The notes under the pieces are model-generated. The model ran no database searches and was not told where the DNA came from. It worked only from the letters and a program-made list of their open reading frames with translations. Below are positions 10,261 through 21,436 of a stretch of DNA of 64,000 bases, one piece after another (positions within the stretch are counted from its first letter, which is position 1; every line of letters starts with the position of its first letter). Origin of the DNA: Utricularia gibba (lineage: Eukaryota > Streptophyta > Magnoliopsida > Lamiales > Lentibulariaceae). The stretch spans positions 8,413,501-8,477,500 of the forward strand of contig CM007989.1 of NCBI GenBank assembly GCA_002189035.1. The letters are read 5' to 3'. A program made the translations under genes and the position numbers.

Positions 10261-12357
10261 TCATGACCCCATTTTGGAGGTGCTTGCAGGACTCGCTCTC
10301 ACGTTCTCGATCATCTTCACCACCTCCGCCGTCTTCGGCCGCTGCTCTGGCAGCCTCCTTACACAGGCCAGCGCTATCTGCAGCATCTCCACCAGCTCCT
10401 CCTCGATGCCCGGCACCCGGAGCAGCTCCACGTCGAACACCTCGGCCGTCCACTCCTCCCTCACCACAGAATGCACCCACCTGACCAACACCCAAACGTC
10501 AAGACATGGTGGAATTTGGAATACGGCCTACTACCACCCGGGTGAGGTGACACACCTGACCAAGTGGACTATTTCGTCGCCATGGGTTGTCTGAACCGGT
10601 GATTTACCGGTAAGAAGTTCCAGCACCATCACCCCGAAGCTGTACACATCGCCCGCTTGAGTCGCTTTTCGGGTGTCTGTTACCTCCGGTGCTCGGTAAC
10701 CTGCAGCACGAGCCATCGGAGGGGATAGCGAGCTCATTATCATTGAAAGGCCAAGATCAGATATGCATCCAAATCCTTCAGAATTCCGGAAAACGTTGGT
10801 TGATTTTAAGTTCCCATGTATCAGCTTTCCGTTGTTCTCCTCGTGGATCCTGGCAAGGCCTCTTGCAGTTCCAAGAGCAATGTTTAGCCGGGAGTTCCAG
10901 TCGAGGAACTGCCTGCCGTCTCGCTTTCCTGCATCAATGGAGGAATACTCAGAGTATCAGATGTCCTACATTACAGAACCATGAAATTGCTCTTAAACCA
11001 TGACTCTCTCAAAGCTAAGAAAGATATAGACCAGAACAGAAGGCAACTGCGAAAGAAAAGCGATCCATGATCAAAGGCAGACCGCATTGCTCTTTAACAA
11101 ACGGAAGGGATGGCTAATACCAATACCATGAAGCATTGTTGCGACAGACCCTTGAGCGAAATAGTCATACACCATAAGCTTTTCATCCTTGGAGTAATAG
11201 TAAGCCCTGAGTGCAGTCACATTCTCGTGCTTGATACTTCCAACCAGATTCATATGTAGCTCGAATTCTCGTTTTCCGGCACTTACCTCTTTCACTCTCT
11301 TCACCACCACCATCGTCCCATCCTCGAGTATCGCCTTATATGATGTTCCAAATGTGCCTTTCCCCAAAACTTCTGCCGAAGCTCTCAGCAAATCCTCCAA
11401 ATCAAATGCATAGTCACATCCTTCAAAGAACACCAGTTTGTTGTTTGCTTCTTCATTTCGGGAGATCGATTTTTCCTGATACGCGTTGCCTTTTCCAGAG
11501 CTCCCCGGAAAATCATGATCCACGGCTTCTACTCTCAGTAAGCAAACAACTAAGAGAAGGCCAATGCATAGTAACCCGAAAATTGAGCCAGCAATTATGA
11601 TCCCAATCAACGCCCTTTCGCTTAACTTTGATTTCTGCTCAGGTGGAGCAACCACAAGAGGAGAATCAACAACTGAATACTCTAACAACGAATCATCATT
11701 TCCTATGAACCCAGATTTCGGAAACCTCTGAAGTGATTTAGGCACTCTACCACTGAGCTTATTGTAAGATAAGTTCAAGGACTGTAAATCCGCAAGATGC
11801 AGATCAGGAATCTCTCCAGAGAGTGAATTGTTGGCAAGATTTACCGACACAAGACGGTTTAAATTCCCCAAAGAACTGTGGATACTGCCATTGAAGGCAT
11901 TATTTGATAAATCAACTATAGTCAAATTGCTCCAAGCAAAGAAATTTAGAGGCAATGAACCTGAAAACCGGTTGCGCTGAAGATACAAAAAGGTCAGCCT
12001 TTCCAGATTTGCAAAGTCTTTAGGCAAATTCTCAGTTATTATATTCGATCTTAGGCTCAGAATCTGCAATGCTGATAAACGCCCCAAGGTTTTTTCAGGA
12101 ATGGGTCCACGAAAACCAAAGCCTGGAAGCCGTAGAGATACTACTCTGCTACCATCCGCATTGCAAGAAACTCCTGTCCAATTCTTGCATACCTGGTAAT
12201 TATCGTTCCAATTAAGACGACGCTTGTGAGCATGCCTGCTTGCGAAATCCAGCAATGCCTGCTTGTCGGCTTGAAGATCATCCCCAATGACAAAACCTAA
12301 AACTAGTGAAAAAAGAAGCAGGAGCAGGAACTTCAAAGGAAGATGAAGCTTCTCCAT
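10261..12357 (-). CDS. LRR receptor-like kinase, atypical (probable pseudokinase) type, LRR-III clade
   Basis: Exons 11127-12357, 10556-10928 and 10261-10480 give 607 residues. Order: signal peptide ([16 protein letters not shown]), LRR N-terminal domain with CKNWTGVSC, about five LRRs, juxtamembrane region, one membrane helix ([20 protein letters not shown]), kinase domain. The glycine loop ([11 protein letters not shown]) and Lys (VVVKRVKEV) are present. The catalytic HRD is replaced by HGNLKS and DFG by DLG, so phosphotransfer is doubtful. This pattern is normal for the family often labelled probable inactive receptor kinase At4g23740-like, which sits in the plasma membrane and scaffolds signalling. 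MEKLHLPLK at 12357 was chosen over an upstream in-frame ATG at 12408 because the signal peptide begins there. The second intron (10481-10555) is only 75 nt and has an 11-nt repeat at both ends. Confidence 0.88.
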
Positions 12358-13069
12358 AACCAGAATGGTGGTGTCTGTGCTCTCAGTAGAAACTTGAACC
12401 CCACCCAATACAGTAGTTTTTCAAAATAAAGAACTAAAAGCAATGAATCAGAAGAACCGTGCCTGCAAAAGGATAAGAGTAGTATGCTGTAAATAGGCTT
12501 TAATAATGGAGCTGCCGCAGTTCAAAACTAGTCAAAAAGTCGGAATTTTTGTGATTGGAAATACTTGAAATGCAGCAGCATCTTTTCTTGTTCTTCGTTC
12601 CATCAACAACGGATGAGGCTCTCGCACTTTATACAGGATAAAGAAAACCCACGGTTCTATGAAAACAGGAGAGAGGAAGACAGAGCACTAAAAGACACTG
12701 CTGCTCCTAATTCTGAAAAATCACCCCTCGAGAATTGAAGCATTTTGTCCAGGGAACAAGAAGAGTCCATGTCCATAGTGACACTTCTAATTCTATGAAC
12801 CTTGACTTGGTATCGGGGACGAGCCCTAAAAAGGAGCTGATGTTTATCAATTTCAAACTCCATCTAAGCCACGGATAGTCATCAAGCACGGCGTCGTTTG
12901 AAGGCGTAAAGATTCGGCCTTTCGGTTCCTCGACAAGCCCGCTGCCCCAGGACGGCCCACAGTCTGCACCCACCAATCGGAAACTCTTGAAAACAAATGA
13001 AACCCGTTCTTCAGCCCGCTCCATTCCTCTCTCCACCGTCGACCATCGCCAACTTCGCCGGAGATAGAA
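12358..13069. other. Upstream region of the receptor-kinase gene
   Basis: Divergent spacer between the receptor kinase (-) and the 6PGDH pseudogene (+). No coding signal was recognised. A leader or 5' UTR intron of the kinase gene is likely in the 12420-12860 part. Confidence 0.4.
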
Positions 13070-14225
13070 TCACCCGCCGTGTTATCTCAAATTGGTATCG
13101 CCGGACTTGCGGTAATGAGGCAAAACCTAGCTCTCAACATCGCCGAGAAAGGCTTCCCCGTCTCCGTCTACAACCGTAAGACCTCCAAAGTCGATGAAAC
13201 CGTCGACCGCGCCAACCGTGAGGGCCATCTCCGTCTCTTTGGCAAGTAGAGTCCCAAGGATTTCGTTCGGCCCATCTAAAAACATCATCATCTTAGTGAA
13301 AGCCGGAAGCCCAGTTGATCAAACAATTGCCGCGCTATCGGCCGACATCCGTCGTATTCTAGACAAAGTTGCTGCGCAGGTGGATGATGGGCCTTGTGTT
13401 ACACACATCGGGAAGGGCAGATCTGAGGATTTTGTGAAACTGGTGCATAATGGGATTGAGTATGATGACATGCAGTTGATCTCAGAGGCTTATGATGTGC
13501 TGAAGAATGCTGGGGGCCTGGGAAACGAAGAGATGAGCGAGATATTTCATGAGTGGAATTCTGGGGAGTTAGAGAGCTTCTTGATTGAGATAACTTCGGA
13601 TATAGTTAGGGCGAAGGAGAAGGAAATAGGTGGTGGATTTTTTGGTAGATGAAGTTTTGGACAAAACGGGATGAAGGGAACTGGGAAATGGATAGTGTGG
13701 GAAGCCGCTGAGTTATCAACCACTGCCCCTACAATTGCAGCTTCACTGGATACGAGATACATAAGCGGGTTGAAGGAACAAAGGGAGAAAGCAGCTAAGA
13801 CATTTAGAAGTGGAGATATGAAGGAGATAAATGGTTTGGATTCAGTGGATAAAAAGAGATTGGTTGATGATGTTAGGCAAGCTCTGTATGTATCCAAGAT
13901 CTGTAGTTATGCTCAAGGAATGAACTTGCTGAGGGCCAAGAGTTTAGAGAAAGAGTAGGGTTTGAATGTCAGGGAGTCGGCAAGGACCTAGAAAAGCGGG
14001 TGCATCATTAAAGCTGTATGCTCGGACAGGATCAAGACTGATGGATCCTGAGTTCTCGGGGGAGATGATGCAGAGAGTCCGGCTTGGAGCAGAGTCATCA
14101 GCTTGGCTATCCAGAAGCGGATCAGCGTTCCAGGGATGTAGGCAAGACTGCAATATTTTGATGCATTTCGGCATACGAGAGGATCGATATCCCTGGGGCT
14201 TACCACACTGAGTGATCCAAGCTCG
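13070..14225 (+). pseudogene. 6-phosphogluconate dehydrogenase (decarboxylating) pseudogene
   Basis: Intronless remnant collinear with plant 6PGDH. It runs [21 protein letters not shown] (Gly of the GLAVMGQN loop changed to Arg), [18 protein letters not shown], then IIILVKAGSPVDQTIAALSA. It then jumps to KVAAQVDDGPCV, so the block with the GGNEWY and GEEGARxGPS motifs is deleted. It continues with FVKLVHNGIEY.DMQLISEAYDVL, GTGKWIVWEAAELS..APTIAASLD, KKRLVDDVRQALY.SKICSYAQG, DPEFSGEMMQR and YFDAFR. At least four frame changes and several stops interrupt it, for example TAG after RLFGK near 13246 and TGA after GGGFFGR near 13650. The missing segment binds substrate, so no active enzyme can be made. 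Plant 6PGDH coding regions often lack introns, so a retrocopy origin cannot be claimed from that alone. Confidence 0.9.
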
Positions 14226-14351
14226 CTAGAAAGGCAAGAGTTTAGCGCAGCGAATGAGCTTCACTTGTTTGCCCTGTTGGATCTTGCAATCTCTTCCTGG
14301 TCTGTGCATCGTTTGCTTGTGAAGTTAATAAAAGTTTCTTAATTGAATCTT

Positions 14352-14603
14352 CTATGGCTTTCCCTTTTCCATACAATGCTTTTTCACCCAAGGAGTTGCA
14401 GCAACCATTTCATCACGATTAGAGAGGGTGTACTTGAGGATGATTGTCAGCCCTGCAATGCCGAGACAGAGGACGAAGATGTTGACCCAGCAAGGCATAG
14501 AAAGTGAGCGCATATCATCCATCCTTGAGTTGCCCTGGTACAACGGAGAGACGACCAAATCAAGTTCAACGCCGAATTTGGGAGTTGGTGGTGAATAAAA
14601 CAA
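14352..14603 (-). CDS. Small predicted membrane protein, unrecognised
   Basis: An 83-codon minus-strand reading (or 56 codons from the internal ATG at 14522) contains one clear membrane segment, VNIFVLCLGIAGLTIILKYT. It ends in a basic tail (KKHCMEKGKP). I do not recognise it and see no partner exon. It may be a real short gene, a fragment or chance. It sits between the 6PGDH pseudogene and the dirigent gene. Confidence 0.25.
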   Translation of the reverse strand: MFYSPPTPKFGVELDLVVSPLYQGNSRMDDMRSLSMPCWVNIFVLCLGIAGLTIILKYTLSNRDEMVAATPWVKKHCMEKGKP

Positions 14604-14931
14604 AGTTCGCCGGAGCAGGCAGCGTGAACAGTTGACAATGTAAATAACGAATGAATCGTCATCTACTTGACTTGGTGACAGATGCGAGACACCCCAACTG
14701 CCCCACGACTCTCGCCCCTTCCTTACGAAGGTCAGCGGCTCCCCCCAGAAAAATGGATGTTGTTTTCATTATTTTATTGCAGCGGTAGGACTTCTAAAAG
14801 TGTGCTTCTCTGGAAACGAGGGCGATGTCAGGGGCAACAACTTCTTCTAGTTGCTGTGAATAAAATGACTCCCCAACAACTGGCGGTTAATATGCTCCAG
14901 CAACAAAGGAGTCATTATACCGACCTCCACC

Positions 14932-14938
14932 TATAAAT
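14932..14938 (+). promoter_or_regulatory. TATA box of the dirigent gene
   Basis: TATAAAT lies 34 bp upstream of the ATG at 14972, so the leader must be very short. It is the only good TATA element in the 100 bp upstream. Confidence 0.55.
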
Positions 14939-14971
14939 TAATGAATTGCCTCGACCTCCATCACAAAGCAA

Positions 14972-15550
14972 ATGGCACTGAGATCGCTATTCACGCCTGC
15001 CCCCATGCCTTTACTCTTCCTCCTCCTGATCATCCTGCTCTCCGGCGGCGCTTCCGGATTCCGGAAGGGACTCGACCGGACTCCGTGCAAGAGCATGGTC
15101 TTCTACCTTCATGACATCCTGTACAACGGCGAAAACGCTGGCAACGCGACGTCGGCCATTGTGGGTGCCCCCGACTGGAGCAGAAGCCTCACCGTGCTCG
15201 CCAACCAGAACCATTTCGGCAATGTGGTGGTCTTCGACGACCCCATCACGCTGGACAACAACCTGCACTCGCCGCGGGTGGCGCGAGCCCAGGGCTTCTA
15301 CTTTTACGACAGGAAGGATTGGTTCACTGCATGGCTGGGGTTCACCATCTCTTTCAACTCCACCGATCACCAGGGCACCATCAGCTTCGTCGGAGCGGAC
15401 CCTCAGGCGAAGACGAGAGACATTTCGGTGGTCGGAGGGACCGGCGATTTCCTCATGGCCAGGGGAGTGGCCACCATCAGCACTGACGCCGTCGAGGGAG
15501 AAGTTTACTTCAGGCTTCGCCTCCACGTCAAGTTGTATGAGTGCTGGTGA
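14972..15550 (+). CDS. Dirigent protein
   Basis: Single exon, 192 residues. A hydrophobic signal peptide ([17 protein letters not shown]) is followed by the dirigent domain: [20 protein letters not shown], then [23 protein letters not shown], then [37 protein letters not shown] and [17 protein letters not shown]. The conserved Cys near the start (TPCKS) and at the end (YECW) are placed for the usual disulfide. Dirigent proteins are secreted beta-barrels that steer stereoselective coupling of phenoxy radicals in lignan or related phenolic synthesis. The length is normal for the family. There is a GC-rich third-position bias compared with its neighbours, as often in intronless secreted-protein genes. 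The exact subfamily and product cannot be read from the sequence. Confidence 0.92.
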   Translation: MALRSLFTPAPMPLLFLLLIILLSGGASGFRKGLDRTPCKSMVFYLHDILYNGENAGNATSAIVGAPDWSRSLTVLANQNHFGNVVVFDDPITLDNNLHSPRVARAQGFYFYDRKDWFTAWLGFTISFNSTDHQGTISFVGADPQAKTRDISVVGGTGDFLMARGVATISTDAVEGEVYFRLRLHVKLYECW

Positions 15551-15816
15551 ATGAAAAGTAGTACGGCTTTAAAGTGGGCCCGAGGCCCATAAGAATCATG
15601 TAACGTCACTGTATCACAAACTCAAATTCAGAATTAAAAAATAATAAAAATTATTTTAGAATTCAGCATCTTTTGCGGCTTGCTCGGAAGAACCTCCTGC
15701 TCTTGCCTCATCGAGAGAGAGAGTGGATGTGGAACCCCAATTTCTATGAAATTAGGGTTTATCTTTTTAGGCCATCCATCCTTCGTTAGTTAGTTCTGGT
15801 TTGTATCAGCAATCTG

Positions 15817-17366
15817 ATGCTTGGCTCAAATTGTGTTCAATTTCAACATTTGCGTCCTGTAATATCAACTTCGAACCGTAAATTAAGGCCTCCCGAGTTC
15901 TCCTCCAGATGCTTGGTTTCTCCTGCATGGACAGCTGGTAGTAATTCTGAAATTCAGATCAAGTTCTCGAAAAGGGTAAATTGTTTGTGTTTATGGTTGT
16001 AGCGTTCTCATCCAGCTTTTTCGGAAAATCGCTGCTCTTTGACTGAGAAATTTGAGTTTGTTTTCCTCCAGTATTGCTGTAGTTTTGGAACTTCTACGCT
16101 ATGATGCTCTTTAATAGAGCTGATTGAGCGGCTGGGATTTGCTTTTGTTGCGTAGTTGAATTTCATTGTTGCAGTCCGAGGAACATCGATTGAGAAATAG
16201 GCTTCTGTGTTCATCCTTGATCCGCCTGTACGCTATTACCAATATTTTTTCTCCTTCAGAGGTGGAAAGTCTCCTGCTTTCAGCATGACGAAGTTCCATC
16301 TGCAGCCGACGAACTGCATATCGATTCAGAAAACGGGGAGATCAAGCAACCTAGTTTTAAGAAAATAAATCTTCTCACAAGTTTCAAGGGGGTAAAATAT
16401 TGTACCTTGTCGCATTTGTAGTTGATGGCCTGGATTGCGTGCTCCCAATTCCAGAAAGTATATATTTCTGTCCATTGACTTGTGAAATCCTTTTGCAGAC
16501 TGTAGATGCAGTTTCTAGAGTAGTTGGAAAACCATGGAGTGTCCCATGGACTGCTGAGACCATTTCTCAGGTAAAATAAGAATAACATTGCTTTGTGCTC
16601 TCAGTCATTGAATTATTGAACCCTTTTTTGGTTGAAATAAAGATATGAATGATGTGGCGAATGGCTACTATTTAAGAATAAAATCCTGCTGACACAGGTA
16701 GTGCTTCTGTGGATTGCATCATTCTGGTTTGTTGGCTCTTGGATGATTCCTCTGGGAGCCCATTTAGTTGGTTTCAGCAAGCAGTCACTTAATTTTCGAG
16801 GGCAGGCTCTATTCAGCCTTTTGACTGACGTGGCAGAGGGTGTAGCCGGAATTCTAATTCTTCATCGCTGTTTATCTCGGTTTCGACCTCTTCCACCGGA
16901 CTGGTTCAAGTTCACTGTGAGAGGGAACTGGTTTGTTGACGTTGTGGTAGGATGCTTGACGTTTCCACTAGTCAACCGCCTCTCCCAGTTCAACATGGAC
17001 TTACTGCCTGTTCTGCCATCCACTCCGGTTACTCTCAGCAGCGTGGAGCAGTCCATCATGGCACGCGATCCAGTGGCGATGTCTCTGTATGCTTTGGTGT
17101 TAGTTGTGTGCGCTCCCCTGTGGGAGGAAGTCGTGTTCCGAGGGTTCCTTCTCCCTTCCCTGACCAGGTACATGCCCGTGGGATTCTCCGTCTTAGTAAG
17201 CTCCATTGCTTTCGCGCTGGCGCATTTCAACGTCCAAAGAATGCTGCCACTGATTTTCCTTGGAACCGTGATGGGGGTGACGTACGCACGGTCGAGGAAC
17301 CTGCTGCCGTGCATGCTGTTGCACAGCTTGTGGAATGGGTTCGTGTTCCTGGATCTGATGAAATGA
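15817..17366 (+). CDS. CAAX amino-terminal protease (CPBP/Abi) family membrane protease, probably plastid
   Basis: Four phase-0 exons: 15817-15975, 16260-16391, 16499-16570 and 16698-17366, 343 residues. The N-terminus is Ser/Arg-rich without acidic residues, like a transit peptide. Membrane helices follow from VVLLWIASFWFVGSW onward. The CPBP signature is complete: PLWEEVVFRGFLLP (EExxxR), then AFALAHFNVQ (His of motif 2) and MLLHSLWNGFVFLD (HxxxN). In this family the two Glu and the two His form the intramembrane metalloprotease active site. Plant members reside in chloroplast membranes; substrates are mostly unknown. The gene ends with a short hydrophobic tail. There is no neighbour that suggests its target. 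Confidence 0.9.
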
Positions 17367-18616
17367 ACACACATACATACATGCATGTAGGCGTTTGATT
17401 TGGGTGCAGTCCTGAGCGGAAACGGCTCTCCATGGGAGCCCACGGAGTTCTTGGGATTGGAGTAAACATCACTTGTTACATCTAAAACACTGTCTTCTCA
17501 CCCAATTGAATGCTCTTGTAAAAAGCGTAATGTTAATCAGGGATATGAAAGGCATGGAAGTGGGTGGCGATGTTGCCAGTTTCCTGCTGTGCTGCCCTAC
17601 AGGAACGAAATCTATTAAACCTTCTTTTTTTTTTTTGCAGTCTGGTGTGTTTTAGTCTTGGGTATGCATGTTATTGCTTGATGGATAGGTTAGTTGCCGC
17701 TGCAGACTCCTGTTTCCTCTCTAGAAAGAGGGTGGCTGGCTGGGTGTCAAGGTGCGGTTCCAGGAAGGCAGAATGTAGGAGGATCAGTCGAACAAACACC
17801 AGACGCATCAATCATACTTGAAGAACTTCCTGCATTAATTACTCGTGGAAAATCCCAAGCCTTGCACTTGAAAATCTAGACCTTTTTCATGTCGATGACT
17901 ACGTGGTCGATCACCCTCCCTGCGTCACAGCCATCTTTCTAATTCTCCGAATCTCTCCTCGAGGCCTACTACCAGGGCGAGGCTCTCGTAGATTTCGAAA
18001 AAGAAAACACACAAGATCCGGAGCTGGCATTAATTGGGCTCTCAAAGAATGAGGAAAAAGGGGGTGCCAACAGCCAATCCTCGAGGCTGCAAGTGCCGGA
18101 AGTCAAGAATGAATATGCTGCCACGGCTACGCCCCTTCTTTTCCGAGGAAATCAAACCATGAAACTCTTTCACGGGCACGAGTTCATGAGGAGCGAGGCT
18201 GGTTCCATTTCGATGCTAGATCTTGATCCGGCGTGCTCTGAGCAACAAAAATGGTGTCCTTCACGTCACGTAATGAGTGCATCATGGCTTGAGGCCACGA
18301 AGACGAAACCCGCCATACCCACGAACTTGAAGCATGATCCTACTCAACCGAATGGGTTTATTATCACGTAGGTAGTGCCCATCTCTTCGTACAAACACTT
18401 TCAAACCCTCGTGCTTTTTTTTTTTGTTTCCTAATCCTATCAACAACTAAACGGAGCTCGAATCCAATCCATGGGTTCCGGAGTACGTATCTTGACCAAT
18501 CTCATGAAATATTCTGTATTCATTTCTGTTGATACTTCCACTTTCTCTGCATTTTGACAGGCTTGCGTACCTATATATATGATGAGGATTGTGGGTTGTT
18601 CATTAGGCATTACCTC
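17367..18616. other. Spacer with one unexplained open frame
   Basis: No recognised gene. The plus-strand frame 17943-18371 stays open for 143 codons (first ATG 18093) and reads like protein in places (AYYQGEALVDFEKENTQDPE, TPLLFRGNQTMKLFHGHEF). I recognise no family and see no splice partner. A T-run and the promoter of the endoglucanase gene fill the rest. Confidence 0.35.
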
Positions 18617-21028
18617 ATGGCAAAGAAGAGTATGGGTGCCTATGGGGTGATTTCCTTGCTTCTCCTGTTCTCCTGCGTTGCCAATTCGGAGAGCAATGAC
18701 TCCGCGCCATCCCCGGCGGCAACTTATATACAAGCTTTAAGCAAAGGGATTCTCTTCTTCGAAGGGCAACGTTCGGGAAGGTTGCCCAGCTCACAGAGAG
18801 TTACCTGGAGGGGAAACTCAGCTCTCACCGACGGCATGTCAGCCGGGGTTCGATCTTTAGCTACTTTTTAAGCAAGCAACCGTTCCACGCAAAATACTTG
18901 ATGCATTTCTGACGTCAGTCGCCATGCCTGGTGTTTTTGAAACTTGTCCATTAACATCTTGGATGATCAGGTAGATTTAACTGGAGGGTACTACGATGCT
19001 GGCGACAACGTGAAGTTTGTGTGGCCGATGTCCTTCTCTGTCGCTCTGTTGAGTTGGGCCGCCATCGAATACGGAAATGACGTAAACAACGCTGGTGAGC
19101 TCGGCAACCTCAGGACGGCCATCATGTGGGGAACCGATTTCTTGATCAAAGCTCACACTTCCGCCACCACACTCTACACTCAGGCAGGTTCCATGCAAGC
19201 CCTTCTCCCACCAATCAGCATTAAATTATATGTTTTTTATTTATAAAATGGGAATATCTTTGCTTGTGTGAAAAATACAGGTCGGGGATGGGTATAGTGA
19301 TCACAGTTGCTGGGAGCGGCCGGAGGATATGGACACACTTCGGACACCGTACAAGATTGATACCAACTCGCCAGGAAGTGAGGCCGCAGGTGATGCCGCC
19401 GCTGCCCTGGCGGCTGCATCAATTGTCTTCTCCAGCATTAACCGCAGCTACTCCTCCATCCTCTTGCAGCACGCTATATCGGTGTGAACTTTATTGCGTT
19501 AACAATCATCAATGTCCCATCTAGTAATATAATAACTCCCTGTGTAACCCTTTCTCACATGCACATGTTTTTTTTATAGTTGTTCAACTTTGCGAATGGA
19601 TACAGAGGATCTTACCAGAAATCTTGTCCTTTCTATTGCTCCTACTCTGGTTACCAGGTGCATAATTAGCACACACCCCCCCCCCCCCCCCCCGCTTTAA
19701 TGACATTAGAATTTATCAACTGAATACAGCATTGAGGGCTTATGGGCTTTCTTTACAAAGTCACGTGTGTCTTGTCTAGGACGAGTTACTTTGGGCAGCG
19801 GCCTGGCTGTACAAGGCAACCGGAAGCAGTCAGTATCTAGCTTATGTGACCTCCAACGTTGGGTGGTGCCGCACTGTTTCGGAGTTCAGTTGGGATGACA
19901 AGACTGCCGGAGCTCAGGCTCTGTTGGCAAGGGTAGATATAATTGAGAACTAACTAAAAACTGCATTTGCAATAAATGTGATTGCCTCTTACAGGAGTTT
20001 CTCAGAGGGATTAGCAGTTTATCAAGGTACAAAAGCGGCGCAGATTCGTTTGTGTGTGCGCTGATTCCAGGAAGCAGCTCTCTTCAAATCAGGACAACTC
20101 CTGGTGAGAACCCACGTTCTGAAATTCGTCAGCATGACCACATTCTCACTCTTTATTATTGATATCGTTACAATGTCACAGTGGGGGAATGATAGCGTTT
20201 TGAATTTGCAGGCGGCCTCCTGTTTACCAGAGATAGCAGCAATCTGCAGTATGCAGCGAGTGCTTCAATGGTTCTTTTGGTGTACTCGAAGTACCTGGCT
20301 GCAGCCGGTGCCAGTGGTGTCCGATGTGGTTCGACTACCTTCACGATCGCAACGATCAGAGCATTCGCAAAATCGCAGGTAAATTTCCTTCCCAAAAGCA
20401 CCCATCCAACTCGGTACATATCAATAATGGAGTGGCCCTCTCCGTATAACTTTTTTTTTCTAGGTATGAGTTGGTCTATTTATAGCTTAGTCCATATTCC
20501 ACGAATCTGTATCTGTTTTCCTGGTAGTTTCGGCAGCCTACCCTTTTGTGCGAAGACTTATCAATGTGAACATGTGCTTTAGATTAGGGTTTGTTCTGCT
20601 TCCTAGACCTTAACACTTCATGATGGTGGCCTCATTTTTCCCATGTTTTAACATCATCAAATAATATAAAACCTCGTATTGATGGAACGATTTGGTTCCT
20701 GAAGGTGGATTACGTACTGGGAAACAATCCGATGAGGACATCGTACATGGCCGGCTTCGGCAGCAAATTTCCGACGCGGGTGCACCACAGGGGCGCGTCC
20801 ATTCCATCCATCCGCGTCATGCCGCAGAAAGTGGGCTGCAATGCCGGATATGCGACATGGTATGGGTCTCAAAACCCTAACCCCAATACCCATGTGGGCG
20901 CGGTCGTGGGAGGACCCAATTCGAATGACGGGTTCACCGACTCTAGGTCTGATTTCAGCCACTTGGAACCGACTACTTACATGAACGCGGCCTTTGTTGG
21001 GGCGGTGGCCGGATTGCTCGGCGGCTAG
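18617..21028 (+). CDS. Secreted endo-1,4-beta-glucanase, glycoside hydrolase family 9
   Basis: Eight exons: 18617-18847, 18971-19183, 19281-19481, 19580-19657, 19780-19932, 19995-20103, 20212-20378 and 20705-21028, 491 residues. A signal peptide ([17 protein letters not shown]) precedes the GH9 domain. Landmarks are [39 protein letters not shown] with the catalytic base Asp, [49 protein letters not shown], then TRVHHRGAS (active-site His) and [20 protein letters not shown] with the conserved Asp and catalytic Glu. It has no membrane anchor and no C-terminal CBM49, so it fits class B apoplastic cellulases that loosen walls. Exon 2 must end at CAG before GCAGGT, making intron 2 a GC-AG intron; the nearby GT would put a stop in frame. 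Confidence 0.93.
19676..19693. repeat. Poly-C run (18 C) in intron 4 of the endoglucanase gene
   Basis: Uninterrupted C18 directly after ACACA, 18 bp past the donor site. Long C runs are uncommon in plant introns. Confidence 0.9.
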
Positions 21029-21436
21029 AAACGTACCTATTTGCATGCTGATCCCGGATGCACCGGAGGAAGCTTTCAATGGAATAACTACGTTTTCTAA
21101 TGTATTCATCTTACTTCAATACACAGACACATCCTGTTGCCTTCCCAGTACTGTCCAAAACCTTCAACCCTGACCAAGGCTTTTCTCAGATGGTCATAAG
21201 AAAACACTAATGCACTGCTCCTGAGCAAACCCGAAGCGCAATGGTTGATGGATTCAATCAACTTATGTTATCACTTTGGAGGGTTAAAACAATCAAAATC
21301 ATCTTTTTCTAGCTATAATCATAACTATATGACAAAGACAACTTATTGGGGTTCTTGCGAAATCGTAAGTCATTTTTGGAATGGTCAAATGCTTTTTGTT
21401 TGTTGAATCAGACGAGTGATGTAAGAAACACGAATA

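Noticed and set aside
10263-10484. Pro/Ser-rich plus-strand frame
   Set aside because: Antisense of the last receptor-kinase exon, which is in phase and conserved.
15011-15526. Long minus-strand frame opposite the dirigent gene
   Set aside because: GC-rich shadow; the dirigent frame is complete with signal peptide and cysteines.
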